A stretch of 7,215 bases of DNA from Methylomonas sp. Lineage in GTDB: Bacteria > Pseudomonadota > Gammaproteobacteria > Methylococcales > Methylomonadaceae. Location: contig JALXCS010000108.1 of assembly GCA_026990815.1 (NCBI GenBank), forward strand, positions 1-7,215. Reading direction: 5' to 3'. The position numbers were made by a program, and so were the translations under genes. Below are positions 1 through 6,977 of this stretch, piece by piece. The notes under the pieces were generated by a model. It was not told the origin of the DNA. It searched no databases and saw only the letters and a program-made list of their open reading frames with translations. Position 1 is the stretch's first letter. Every line of letters begins with the position of its first letter.

Positions 1-195
1 TAAAATTTCATTTTTTTTTGGTGCAACAGGTGCTGCTTGAGCTTTTTGTGCTGTTTGAGACGCATTATCTGCTTTTGGTAGTGGTGTTTTAGCAAAAAAC
101 ATTTTAAAAGCAAAAAAACCTCCAGCACCTCCAATAAAATTATTGGCTGCTCCAGAAACTAATGAAATACCGGAGTTGTTTTTTCGAGTTCCTAT
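1..195 (-). other. Open frame on the opposite strand at the left edge, possible fragment of another gene
   Basis: Read on the - strand, the frame is open from about 195 to the window edge (stops at 198-196 and 204-202 lie just upstream). It encodes a Gly/Phe/Ala-rich hydrophobic stretch (FIGGAGGFFAFKMFFAK), then an Ala/Gln/Lys/Pro-rich linker (SQTAQKAQAAPVAPKKNEIL). That composition resembles a single membrane anchor followed by a flexible periplasmic or cytoplasmic linker. There is no ATG, GTG or TTG before an internal ATG at 102-100, which has no well-spaced ribosome binding site. If it is coding, its 5' end is therefore missing or the start is unclear. It overlaps the + strand FecR-type frame, so both cannot be fully real over 59-195. 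I do not recognise a family, and chance openness of 65 codons is possible. Confidence 0.25.
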
Positions 196-1018
196 TCAAT
201 TTCAATTACCAGACTTGAAAAAGGATCAAGGATATCGGGTCCAGATTGCTAAAACCCGTTTTTTTAATGAGATATTGTTTAATAATACATTTGATTCCAG
301 TTTGATTAGAACCATTGATTTACCAGATGGTAATTATTATTTGAGAATTCGTGGAATTGACCGGCATATGCTGGAAGGTATAAATGCGCAGATGCCATTT
401 AGGATTAATGCGCGACCAGAGCCTCCTTTTCTGATTGAACCGACACCAGAGGCTGGAATACTTGAGCCATCCCCAAATTTTATTTGGGCAAAGGGGAAGT
501 CAATTCGAGGTTACCATTTCCAATTAGCAAAAAACTCGGGTTTTTCCCCGTTGTTAATAGATATCAGAGAACATGAGGACGCTAGTTTACAATTAGAGAC
601 GCCATTGCCAATTGGCAAATATTATTGGCGCGTGGCTGCTATTGATGAAGATGGAGATGGGCCTTTTTCTGATCCACAGTTGTTACGCAGGGTTCATTCG
701 CCACCAAAAATGGAAATTCCAGAGATGACAGACAGATCATTAGTGCTTCGGTTTCGTAAAGGATTGCCTAACCAAAAATACCATGTTCAGATGGCTAAGG
801 ATGAGAGTTTCAATGATGTAATAATCGATAAACAACTGGAGAAACCCGAATTTACCATGCCAAAACCTGAAAGTGGTGATTATTTTGTGCGTATTCAAAC
901 AATAGAACCGGATGGTTTTATCGGTCCTTTCAGTCAGCCGCAACATGTCGAAGTGCCAGCATTTGATTGGTACTGGTTGTTGTTAACGCTGCCTTTGTTT
1001 GCCTTGTTTGCATTATAG
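143..1018 (+). CDS. FecR-type periplasmic protein, C-terminal part with three fibronectin-III-like repeats (5' truncated, probably a pseudogene)
   Basis: The protein is about three tandem repeats of roughly 85-90 residues (about 15-90, 93-183, 187-275). Each holds a Y-x-x-Q-x-A-K strand motif (YRVQIAKTRFF, YHFQLAKNSGF, YHVQMAKDESF). A strand of the type G-x-Y-Y-x-R-[VI]-x-x-I-[DE] follows, in repeats 2 and 3 with a D/G-rich turn ending in GPFS-[DQ]-PQ. This layout matches the C-terminal half of FecR/LysM-domain proteins that are often encoded beside CHASE2 signalling proteins. The last 18 residues are hydrophobic (WYWLLLTLPLFALFAL), like a terminal membrane anchor. The position-143 start is TTG with no Shine-Dalgarno sequence and is only the first start-like codon. 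The frame stays open back to 59 and upstream codons give a PPAPPIKLL segment that also looks FecR-like, then TGA at 56-58 and 38-40. I infer the LysM and FecR domains were lost, leaving a fragment. It ends 9 bases before the CHASE2 gene, whose activity it may once have modulated from the periplasm. Confidence 0.72.
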   Translation: MAAPETNEIPELFFRVPIQFQLPDLKKDQGYRVQIAKTRFFNEILFNNTFDSSLIRTIDLPDGNYYLRIRGIDRHMLEGINAQMPFRINARPEPPFLIEPTPEAGILEPSPNFIWAKGKSIRGYHFQLAKNSGFSPLLIDIREHEDASLQLETPLPIGKYYWRVAAIDEDGDGPFSDPQLLRRVHSPPKMEIPEMTDRSLVLRFRKGLPNQKYHVQMAKDESFNDVIIDKQLEKPEFTMPKPESGDYFVRIQTIEPDGFIGPFSQPQHVEVPAFDWYWLLLTLPLFALFAL

Positions 1019-1027
1019 GGCGATCAA

Positions 1028-3865
1028 ATGGCTAATCGGTCTGCAAAAATATATGCTTTGGTAATGGCCGTTTTGCTGACTTCATCCGCAGTGGTTTTGC
1101 AATGGTATGGAAGCTTGCAGGCCTGGGATAATATGATTTTTGACCGTCTGGCAAAATATTTTGAGCAGCAACCCAACTCGGATATCATCATTGTAACGAT
1201 TGATGACAGGAGCCTTGACAGTCTCGGCAGATGGCCATGGTCCCGGCAGCTTCATGCTGAATTTATCAATAAATTGACTGATGCCCAAGTCAGAGCAATA
1301 GGGTTTGATATTCTATTTATTGAGCCAGATATGGTTAACCCTGAAAATGATACGCTTTTGGCCAAAGCAATTCAACGAAATGGAAAAACGGTATTACCTG
1401 TTGTCCTTGAATCGACCAGTACTGCCAGGGATGTAAAAGTTAAATTACCTTTGGCTGAATTAGTAAATGCAGCAGCCGATATGGGTCATACCAATATTTT
1501 GCCAGACGGAAAAGGTGTCGTTCGCGGGCTGTATTTGTCGGCAAATATCAATTCTGGATTAAAAATTCCCGCATTCACCAAAGCATTGTCTACTCTTGGC
1601 CAAACAGATGAATTAAAGCCTGTAAATAAACCGGGTCTACTAACCCCCCCTGCATCTGAAATTGCCAAATTTTCTGATTATGTTCGTATTCCGTTTTCTG
1701 GTTCCGCAGGCCATTACCCAATGTATTCATACGTTGACGTACTGCGTTCGGACAAACTGAGAAAACAGTTTTATGATAAATATATTCTAATAGGCCTGGA
1801 CGCAACTGGTTTTGGCTCACATTTTGCTACTTCAGTATCCAATCATTTCGAATTGATGTCAGGGATTGAATTAAATGCTCATGTCCTGGATATGCTGATA
1901 AAAAAGGATAGTATTTTACTTATTAAACCAATTTCGGCCGCATTGATAACCGCATTTTTGGTTTTTGTTCCTTTAGTTTCATATAGTTTTTTATCCGGCA
2001 GGCAGATTTTTTTAATTACTGTGTTTTTTATCCTGATAAGTCTGGTAATTAGCGCCTGTCTATTGCTCATCAATTATCTTTGGTTTGCTCCAACACCTGT
2101 TATTTTAGCTTTATTATCGGGTTTCTTGTTTTGGAGCAGCAAACAGCTTGGTGTAGTCTCAAAGTTATTATTTATGGAAAAACAAAAAGCAAGGGCAACT
2201 CTGCAGGCGATTGGTGATGCTGTTGTTACGACGAATAAGCAAGGGAAAATTGAATATATGAATCCCGCCGCTGAAAAAATGGCAGGGTACTCATTAAATC
2301 AAGTAAAAGGTCAAACATTATGCGATGTTTTTACCGTTGAAGAAGCAGACCAATGTAAACAATTTTTTGAAGAATTTCAGAATAACATCAGCGGTGACGG
2401 AATTGATCAGACTGAAATAAAAAGCTATGTTAATCAATCCGGCCAAAAATATGCTATGCAGCTTTCCGCAAATCCGATTATTGAACGGAACGGTAAAGAT
2501 TCAGGAATGGTTTATGCTTTTAATGATTTAACAACGTTGCTGGAAATCAGTCAGCGTATGGCTTATGTTGCAACACACGATACGTTGACGGGCTTGCCGA
2601 ATCGGGATCTCTTGCATGACCGTTTAACTCAAGCTATAAGACTGGCTAGCCGATTGGGTAAACATATTGTTATTTTATTTATTGATTTGGATGGTTTTAA
2701 AAAGATCAACGATGGTTTGGGGCATGCAGGAGGTGACCTTGTTCTAAAAGAAATAGCAAAAAGACTTCAATCCAGTGTTCGACATGGTGATACTACCGCC
2801 CGCTGGGGAGGGGACGAATTTGTCATTTTGATGGAAAATCTTGAACATGAGGAATATGTTCTCGAGATCGTTGATAAAATAGTTCATAATCTGTCAGCTT
2901 CATTACACGTTTTCAATCAAGAGGTTTTTGTCACTCCAAGTATTGGTATTAGCTTGTTTCCAAAAGATGGAGAAACGGCAGATGCACTTTTAGCAAGAGC
3001 CGATGCTGCAATGTATAGTGTTAAAGATACCGGTCGAAATGGCTTCAATTTTTATTCTACAGGGCTTAATGATACCGCCAGGCAGCGGTTGCAAATGGAA
3101 AAGGAAATGCATGATGCATTGCAACAGGGTGAATTTGAAGTTTTTTATCAGCCTTTGATTGACTTAAAATCTCAGCAAATCCAGGGTGCTGAAGCTTTAT
3201 TAAGATGGCGTCATTATGAAAAAGGAATTATTCTACCTGGTGAGTTTATTTATCTAGCTGAAGAAACGGGTTTGATTGTTCCTATTGGTGATTGGTTATT
3301 TCAAACCGTTTGCCGGCAATTAAAACAATGGCATCAGCGTGGTATACAGGGCATTCAAGTCGCAGTGAATTTATCACCACGTCAGTTTATGCAAAAAAAT
3401 CTGTTGGAAATGGTAAGTCAATGCATAGAACATTACCACATCATTCCCGGTACATTAAATGTAGAAGTCACTGAAAGCATTATGATGAGGGATGTTGAAC
3501 AGGCTATCAAGATATTACAGGCTTTGAAAGCCATTGGTGTTTCTGTTGCACTTGATGATTTTGGAACAGGCTATTCATCATTGAGTTATCTCAAGCGGTT
3601 TCCAGTTGATAAATTGAAAATAGATAAGTCATTTATTAATAATCTTTTTTCCGATTCTGAAGATGCCAGTATTGTTAATGCTGTGATTTTGCTTGGTCAT
3701 AACATGAACATGCAAATTGTTGCCGAAGGTATTGAAACCCGGGACCAAATGTTATTTCTGATGCGCCAGGGTTGTGATATTGGTCAAGGTTATTATTTTG
3801 ACAGGCCGCTCAAGGCGGAAGGAATGACCGACCTGTTGCTTGAAAAGACGGTTTTATCCGAATAG
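1028..3865 (+). CDS. CHASE2-PAS-GGDEF-EAL membrane protein, bifunctional c-di-GMP cyclase/phosphodiesterase
   Basis: This is a predicted inner-membrane c-di-GMP turnover enzyme. In order it has an N-terminal membrane helix (about 7-25), a periplasmic CHASE2 sensor (about 30-295), three membrane helices (about 302-322, 326-348, 350-370), a PAS domain (about 386-505), GGDEF (about 512-675) and EAL (about 690-935). The cyclase motif is intact (GGDEF at 594-598), and an inhibitory I-site RxxD (R585, D588) lies five residues before it. The EAL side keeps the usual metal, catalytic and substrate residues: E722 in EALLRW, N781 in NLSPRQF, E813 in VEVTES, D843-D844 in DDFGTGYSSL, K864 in KLKIDKSF, E900 and E903 in AEGIE, Q920. 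Both activities therefore look possible, and which dominates cannot be read from sequence. The ATG start follows an AGGG ribosome site at 1017-1020 that overlaps the stop of the upstream FecR-type frame, indicating translational coupling. No PAS ligand is evident. Confidence 0.95.
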   Translation: MANRSAKIYALVMAVLLTSSAVVLQWYGSLQAWDNMIFDRLAKYFEQQPNSDIIIVTIDDRSLDSLGRWPWSRQLHAEFINKLTDAQVRAIGFDILFIEPDMVNPENDTLLAKAIQRNGKTVLPVVLESTSTARDVKVKLPLAELVNAAADMGHTNILPDGKGVVRGLYLSANINSGLKIPAFTKALSTLGQTDELKPVNKPGLLTPPASEIAKFSDYVRIPFSGSAGHYPMYSYVDVLRSDKLRKQFYDKYILIGLDATGFGSHFATSVSNHFELMSGIELNAHVLDMLIKKDSILLIKPISAALITAFLVFVPLVSYSFLSGRQIFLITVFFILISLVISACLLLINYLWFAPTPVILALLSGFLFWSSKQLGVVSKLLFMEKQKARATLQAIGDAVVTTNKQGKIEYMNPAAEKMAGYSLNQVKGQTLCDVFTVEEADQCKQFFEEFQNNISGDGIDQTEIKSYVNQSGQKYAMQLSANPIIERNGKDSGMVYAFNDLTTLLEISQRMAYVATHDTLTGLPNRDLLHDRLTQAIRLASRLGKHIVILFIDLDGFKKINDGLGHAGGDLVLKEIAKRLQSSVRHGDTTARWGGDEFVILMENLEHEEYVLEIVDKIVHNLSASLHVFNQEVFVTPSIGISLFPKDGETADALLARADAAMYSVKDTGRNGFNFYSTGLNDTARQRLQMEKEMHDALQQGEFEVFYQPLIDLKSQQIQGAEALLRWRHYEKGIILPGEFIYLAEETGLIVPIGDWLFQTVCRQLKQWHQRGIQGIQVAVNLSPRQFMQKNLLEMVSQCIEHYHIIPGTLNVEVTESIMMRDVEQAIKILQALKAIGVSVALDDFGTGYSSLSYLKRFPVDKLKIDKSFINNLFSDSEDASIVNAVILLGHNMNMQIVAEGIETRDQMLFLMRQGCDIGQGYYFDRPLKAEGMTDLLLEKTVLSE

Positions 3866-3876
3866 ATTAAGCTCTG

Positions 3877-4266
3877 TTACCTATCTTCCAGTCTCAATGC
3901 ATCGCCAAATGTGGTGTTTTTGTCAAAGTCATCCCAAACATAAACCGGAGTGGTAATTGGTGTTGTTGGAATAAAACAGGTAACGAGATCAGCAATTCCT
4001 GAAGCAATCCTTCCAGCCATAATCAATCCTCCGTAAGGAGCGCCTCCCACTACACCCCAAACGACATTGGTATCATTACTGATATTAATTACATTTTTGG
4101 GGATTTCGAGAAAACTGGCGCCAATATTTGCAAGTCCGCTTAATGCTTTGGTTTTTACTCTTTCGTTATAATTTTCATCATTGTCATTGGCATGACTTGC
4201 AGGAGCAAGTATCATGAAAAAACTGGTTAACAAAATGCCTAAAAAAATTCGTTTATGATTCTTCAT
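3877..4266 (-). CDS. Small secreted protein, exosortase-associated TIGR04073-like family
   Basis: A 129-residue protein with a clear signal peptide: basic MKNHKR, a hydrophobic core to about residue 20, and a likely cleavage after SHA at 26. The mature part has features I associate with the TIGR04073 family, found in genomes with exosortase/PEP-CTERM systems. These are N-V-A-like helix residues before LEIPKN (53-58), a W-G-V-V-G-G and Gly-rich hydrophobic stretch (70-95), a Pro/Thr-rich turn, and YVWDDF (109-114) near the end. Its function is unknown. No exosortase, PEP-CTERM protein or polysaccharide gene is visible here, so the family assignment rests on motif recall. The start is supported by AAGG seven bases upstream and an extended -10 promoter. 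The gene converges on the CHASE2 gene with only 11 bases between the stop codons, leaving no room for a separate terminator. Confidence 0.75.
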   Translation of the reverse strand: MKNHKRIFLGILLTSFFMILAPASHANDNDENYNERVKTKALSGLANIGASFLEIPKNVINISNDTNVVWGVVGGAPYGGLIMAGRIASGIADLVTCFIPTTPITTPVYVWDDFDKNTTFGDALRLEDR

Positions 4267-4312
4267 TTCATTGCCTTGCGAGTAGTTAAAAATTCTTTAC
4301 TAAAACAATAAA

Positions 4313-4321
4313 AGTATAGCA
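4313..4321 (-). promoter_or_regulatory. Extended -10 promoter element for the TIGR04073-like gene
   Basis: Read on the - strand these bases are TGCTATACT, an extended -10 (TG-N-TATACT) that matches the sigma-70 consensus in five of six -10 positions. It lies 46 bases upstream of the ATG, giving a predicted leader of about 40 bases. No good -35 hexamer is seen at 16-18 bases, which the extended -10 would compensate for. Confidence 0.5.
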
Positions 4322-4346
4322 GAGCAAAATGAATTTTCCGGGCATA

Positions 4347-4374
4347 TTGTTTGGTTTTGTCATAATGTTAAAAT
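4347..4374 (+). promoter_or_regulatory. Candidate sigma-70 promoter for the haem protein-lipB-lipA cluster
   Basis: A TTGTTT (4347-4352) and a TAAAAT (4369-4374) are separated by 16 bases, and transcription would begin around 4381, about 40 bases before the ATG at 4420. The -10 matches five of six consensus positions and the -35 only three. Other AT-rich hexamers in this divergent region (4267-4419) could serve, so the position is uncertain. No operator palindrome was recognised between the two divergent promoters. Confidence 0.3.
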
Positions 4375-4419
4375 TATGCAAAATATCAATGTCTTAACTT
4401 TTATTTTTGGGGTGCGGAA

Positions 4420-4986
4420 ATGAGAAAAACTCTGACTTTTTTGATGATAATAAATTTTTGCGTTTCTACAAGTTATGCGGCAACAGAGCAAGAAATGATT
4501 AAAGAAAGCAAGTATGCAATCAAGGATTTTGCTGGGCAATTAAAATCCAGGCTAATGGAGGGAATATCAAAAGGCGGACCAGTGACTGCAATCCAGATTT
4601 GTAATCAGGTTGCTGAAGATATTGCCAAAGATGTTTCTGAAAGGCACGGCTGGAAAATTTCACGTACATCCCTGAAGCCAAGAAATATCAAAAATGCACC
4701 TGATGCCTGGGAGGCATCAGTTTTACAATCATTCGAAAAACGCAAGTTTGCCGGCGAAGATATTGCTAAAATAGACTATGTTGAAATTGTTCAAAAAAAT
4801 GGTCAATCGGTTTTCCGATATATGAAAGCTATTCCAACACAAGGCCTTTGTTTAAGCTGTCATGGGGATCTCATTTCTCCGGATGTTTCTGATAAGCTAC
4901 GACAACTTTATCCTGATGATAAAGCCACAGGGTTTCAAGTGGGGGATATTCGAGGTGCTTTCAGTATTGTCAGAGAAATTAAATAG
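4420..4986 (+). CDS. Secreted Tll0287-like (DUF3365) c-type haem protein
   Basis: A 188-residue protein with a short signal peptide (hydrophobic core about 5-18, likely cleavage after SYA at 20), so the mature protein is probably periplasmic. It carries one covalent haem c site, CLSCH (144-148). Before this lie family landmarks: AIQIC (57-61), SRTSLKPRN (81-89) and PDAWE (94-98). After it comes GDIRGAFSIV (175-184). These match the DUF3365/Tll0287-like family, a PAS-like fold. In the cyanobacterial member Tll0287 the haem iron is described as bound by His and Cys; here His148 and Cys61 are the equivalent candidates (inference from position). Such domains occur alone or as sensors of kinases and cyclases, and a redox or gas-sensing role is possible but unproven. 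A GGGG run at 4409-4412 may act as ribosome site. Its TAG stop overlaps the GTG of lipB by one base. Confidence 0.88.
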   Translation: MRKTLTFLMIINFCVSTSYAATEQEMIKESKYAIKDFAGQLKSRLMEGISKGGPVTAIQICNQVAEDIAKDVSERHGWKISRTSLKPRNIKNAPDAWEASVLQSFEKRKFAGEDIAKIDYVEIVQKNGQSVFRYMKAIPTQGLCLSCHGDLISPDVSDKLRQLYPDDKATGFQVGDIRGAFSIVREIK

Positions 4987-5597
4987 TGCTGCCAATTATT
5001 CGTCAGCTGGAATTGCAAGATTATCAAACAACCTGGCAGAAAATGCAGGAATTTACCAAGTCAAGAGACCAAACAACTCCTGATGAAATTTGGGTTGTTG
5101 AACATCCTTCCGTTTTCACTTTGGGGCTTAATGGCAAACAACATCACATTTTAAAACAGACTGAAATTCCAGTCATCCTGACTGACAGGGGAGGACAGGT
5201 AACCTTTCATGGCCCGGGGCAACTGATTGTATATACATTGCTTAATCTGGAACGTCTGAAATTGAATATCAGGCAATTGGTGACAATTCTGGAGCAAGCC
5301 ATGATTAATACATTAGCGCAATATGGCATTCACTCGAGTGCAAAAAAGCAGGCGCCGGGAGTTTACATTTCGGAGAAAAAAATTGGCTCGGTCGGGTTGC
5401 GAATAAAAAATAAATGCAGTTATCACGGATTGAGCTTAAATAATCAAATGGATTTAACCCCTTTTACCTATATCAATCCTTGTGGCTATCCTGGTTTGGA
5501 AGTTACCCAGCTTTCTGATCAAGGTGTTAAAATCCATACTTATGAATTAGCTTTACCTGTTGTTCACGCAATTATTACTGCTCTGGAAAAATATTAA
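4986..5597 (+). CDS. lipB: Octanoyl-[acyl carrier protein]:protein N-octanoyltransferase LipB
   Basis: LipB transfers octanoyl from octanoyl-ACP to a lysine of lipoyl domains (E2 subunits, GcvH), the first step of endogenous lipoate synthesis in the cytoplasm. The 203-residue length is typical. The signature DRGGQVTFHGPGQL (67-80) is complete. The second block has APGVYI, KIGSVGLRI with the catalytic Lys132, YHGLSLN (146-152), and INPCGYPG with the acyl-accepting Cys166. The Lys-to-Cys spacing of 34 equals that of the E. coli enzyme (Lys135/Cys169). The start is GTG, sharing its first G with the last base of the upstream TAG stop (TAGTG), and there is only a weak AGAG upstream, so translation is probably coupled to the haem protein gene. 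The gene ends directly at the lipA ATG. Confidence 0.96.
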   Translation: MLPIIRQLELQDYQTTWQKMQEFTKSRDQTTPDEIWVVEHPSVFTLGLNGKQHHILKQTEIPVILTDRGGQVTFHGPGQLIVYTLLNLERLKLNIRQLVTILEQAMINTLAQYGIHSSAKKQAPGVYISEKKIGSVGLRIKNKCSYHGLSLNNQMDLTPFTYINPCGYPGLEVTQLSDQGVKIHTYELALPVVHAIITALEKY

Positions 5598-6560
5598 ATG
5601 TCATATCAAGCGCCGTCTCGCTCAACCCCCCAAATTCATCAACGTAATGCTGACAAGTTGTCCAGAATTCCGGTCAAAGTTGGAAAACCAAAAAAAATGT
5701 TACGAAAACCGGACTGGATTCGAATAAAAATTCACGGTGGTGAAGATGTTGACAGGATTAAACGAATTTTAAGGGAGCGCAATTTACATTCAGTTTGCGA
5801 AGAGGCCGCCTGCCCCAATCTGGCTGAGTGCTTTAATCATGGTACAGCCACCTTTATGATTATGGGGGATTTATGCACACGCCGCTGCCCTTTCTGTGAT
5901 GTTGCTCATGGCAAACCACAGTCATTGGATCAAAATGAACCAGAGCATTTGGCTGAAACCGTCAAGGCACTGGATTTAAAATATGTGGTGATTACCTCTG
6001 TCAATCGTGATGATTTAAGAGATGGTGGTGCCGGACATTTTGCCGCTTGTATTCGGGCATTACGCCAACAGACGCCGGACACAAAAATTGAAATTCTGGT
6101 GCCGGACTTTCGAGGACGAATGCAAAAGGCTGTGGATATTTTAGCGGAAAGTCCCTGCGATGTTTTTAACCATAATCTGGAAACAGTTCCTCGTCTTTAT
6201 CGACAGGCCAGGCCGGGTGCAGATTATAAAAATTCACTGTTGCTGTTACAACAACATCAACAAGCAATGCCTGAAACACCAACCAAGTCAGGTTTAATGC
6301 TGGGGCTTGGTGAGACTCGGGAAGAGTTGCAACAAGTCTTGGAAGATCTACTGGCTCATGGCTGTAGTATGTTAACTTTGGGTCAATATCTTCAACCCAG
6401 CCAGGAACATTTGGCTGTTAAGCGATATGTTTCGCCGGAGGAATTTGACCAGTTTGCTGAAATGGCAAGATCGCTGGGATTTAAACAAGTCGCCAGTGCG
6501 CCGTTGGTCAGATCCTCATATCATGCAGATTTACAAGCTAAAGGCATAAAAATGCTCTAA
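5598..6560 (+). CDS. lipA: Lipoyl synthase LipA (radical SAM)
   Basis: LipA inserts sulfur at C6 and C8 of protein-bound octanoyl groups using S-adenosylmethionine. The 320-residue protein has both iron-sulfur sites. The auxiliary cluster cysteines are C67, C72 and C78 (CEEAACPNLAEC). The radical SAM cluster cysteines are C93, C97 and C100 (CTRRCPFC). The C-terminal RSSYHA (305-310) supplies Ser307, the expected fourth ligand of the auxiliary cluster that is sacrificed for sulfur. Other family blocks include VITSVNRDDLRDGGA (131-145), VFNHNLETVPRLY (189-201), KSGLMLGLGET (230-240) and LTLGQYLQPS (259-268). The ATG follows the lipB TAA with no gap, so the two are almost certainly co-translated. 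No missing residue or frameshift was seen. Confidence 0.97.
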   Translation: MSYQAPSRSTPQIHQRNADKLSRIPVKVGKPKKMLRKPDWIRIKIHGGEDVDRIKRILRERNLHSVCEEAACPNLAECFNHGTATFMIMGDLCTRRCPFCDVAHGKPQSLDQNEPEHLAETVKALDLKYVVITSVNRDDLRDGGAGHFAACIRALRQQTPDTKIEILVPDFRGRMQKAVDILAESPCDVFNHNLETVPRLYRQARPGADYKNSLLLLQQHQQAMPETPTKSGLMLGLGETREELQQVLEDLLAHGCSMLTLGQYLQPSQEHLAVKRYVSPEEFDQFAEMARSLGFKQVASAPLVRSSYHADLQAKGIKML

Positions 6561-6631
6561 AGTAGAAACTGCTTCACGTCTTTGCTGAACAAACTGCTGG
6601 TTTTTTCAAAGTTCACTCCCGTATTGCGATC

Positions 6632-6637
6632 TATAGT
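6632..6637 (+). promoter_or_regulatory. Possible -10 element for the ACP-like gene
   Basis: TATAGT differs from the -10 consensus at one position and would place the transcript start about 30 bases before the ATG at 6672. No convincing -35 is found at 16-18 bases. The gap after lipA (6561-6671) contains no credible intrinsic terminator, so read-through from lipA is equally possible. Confidence 0.22.
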
Positions 6638-6671
6638 TTACGTTCCTTAGGTAATTTTTCAGGAGATCGCT

Positions 6672-6956
6672 ATGCGAGAAAACACCAGCATTAATGAAAT
6701 TGAATCGGTTAACAATTTATTAACACTTTCGGTTTATTTCACCATTGCAGACTGTCTTGATCTTGATGCCATGACGCTTCAGGCAGATGATAATTTGCGT
6801 AAAGATCTGGGTATGTCAGATATTCAGCAACAGACTTTATTTGAATCCGTAAAGGACCAATTTGAGGGAGAGAAACTCGACTTTTCTATAATACAAACTG
6901 TGCAGGATGTAGTTGATCAACTGGTAACTTACAACGAATATCAGCGTTTACATTAA
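6672..6956 (+). CDS. Acyl-carrier-protein-like protein lacking the canonical phosphopantetheine serine
   Basis: The 94-residue product has the length and helix pattern of an acyl carrier protein. A first helix runs about 12-30, followed by a loop with DDNLRKDLG (39-47), a second helix about 50-65 and a last helix with TVQDVVDQLV (76-85). Where carrier proteins read DLG-x-D-S-L, this one reads DLG-M-S-D-I (45-51): the residue at the prosthetic-group position is Asp50, with Ser49 just before it. Standard 4'-phosphopantetheine attachment at that position is therefore not expected unless Ser49 substitutes. A strong AGGAG (6661-6665), six bases before the ATG, supports the start. The gene follows lipA by 111 bases. 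A relation to octanoyl-ACP use by LipB is only suggested by proximity, and it could be a non-acylated structural or regulatory carrier-protein homologue. Confidence 0.78.
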   Translation: MRENTSINEIESVNNLLTLSVYFTIADCLDLDAMTLQADDNLRKDLGMSDIQQQTLFESVKDQFEGEKLDFSIIQTVQDVVDQLVTYNEYQRLH

Positions 6957-6977
6957 TCCCCCACTTCGAATTTATGG

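Noticed and set aside
740..946. 68-codon open frame on the - strand inside the FecR-type gene
   Set aside because: It lies wholly within a better-supported + strand frame with recognisable repeats, and it has no family features.
1590..2073. Short - strand open frames within the CHASE2 gene
   Set aside because: They oppose a continuous 945-residue protein with clear domains and are expected shadows.
4862..5083. 73-codon + strand frame spanning the haem protein-lipB junction
   Set aside because: It overlaps two well-identified genes in another frame and has no recognisable motif.
6580..6606. Possible intrinsic terminator after lipA (AAAC-TGCTG-GTTT followed by T's)
   Set aside because: The stem is only four mostly A-T pairs and would not be stable enough; the run of T's alone does not make a terminator.
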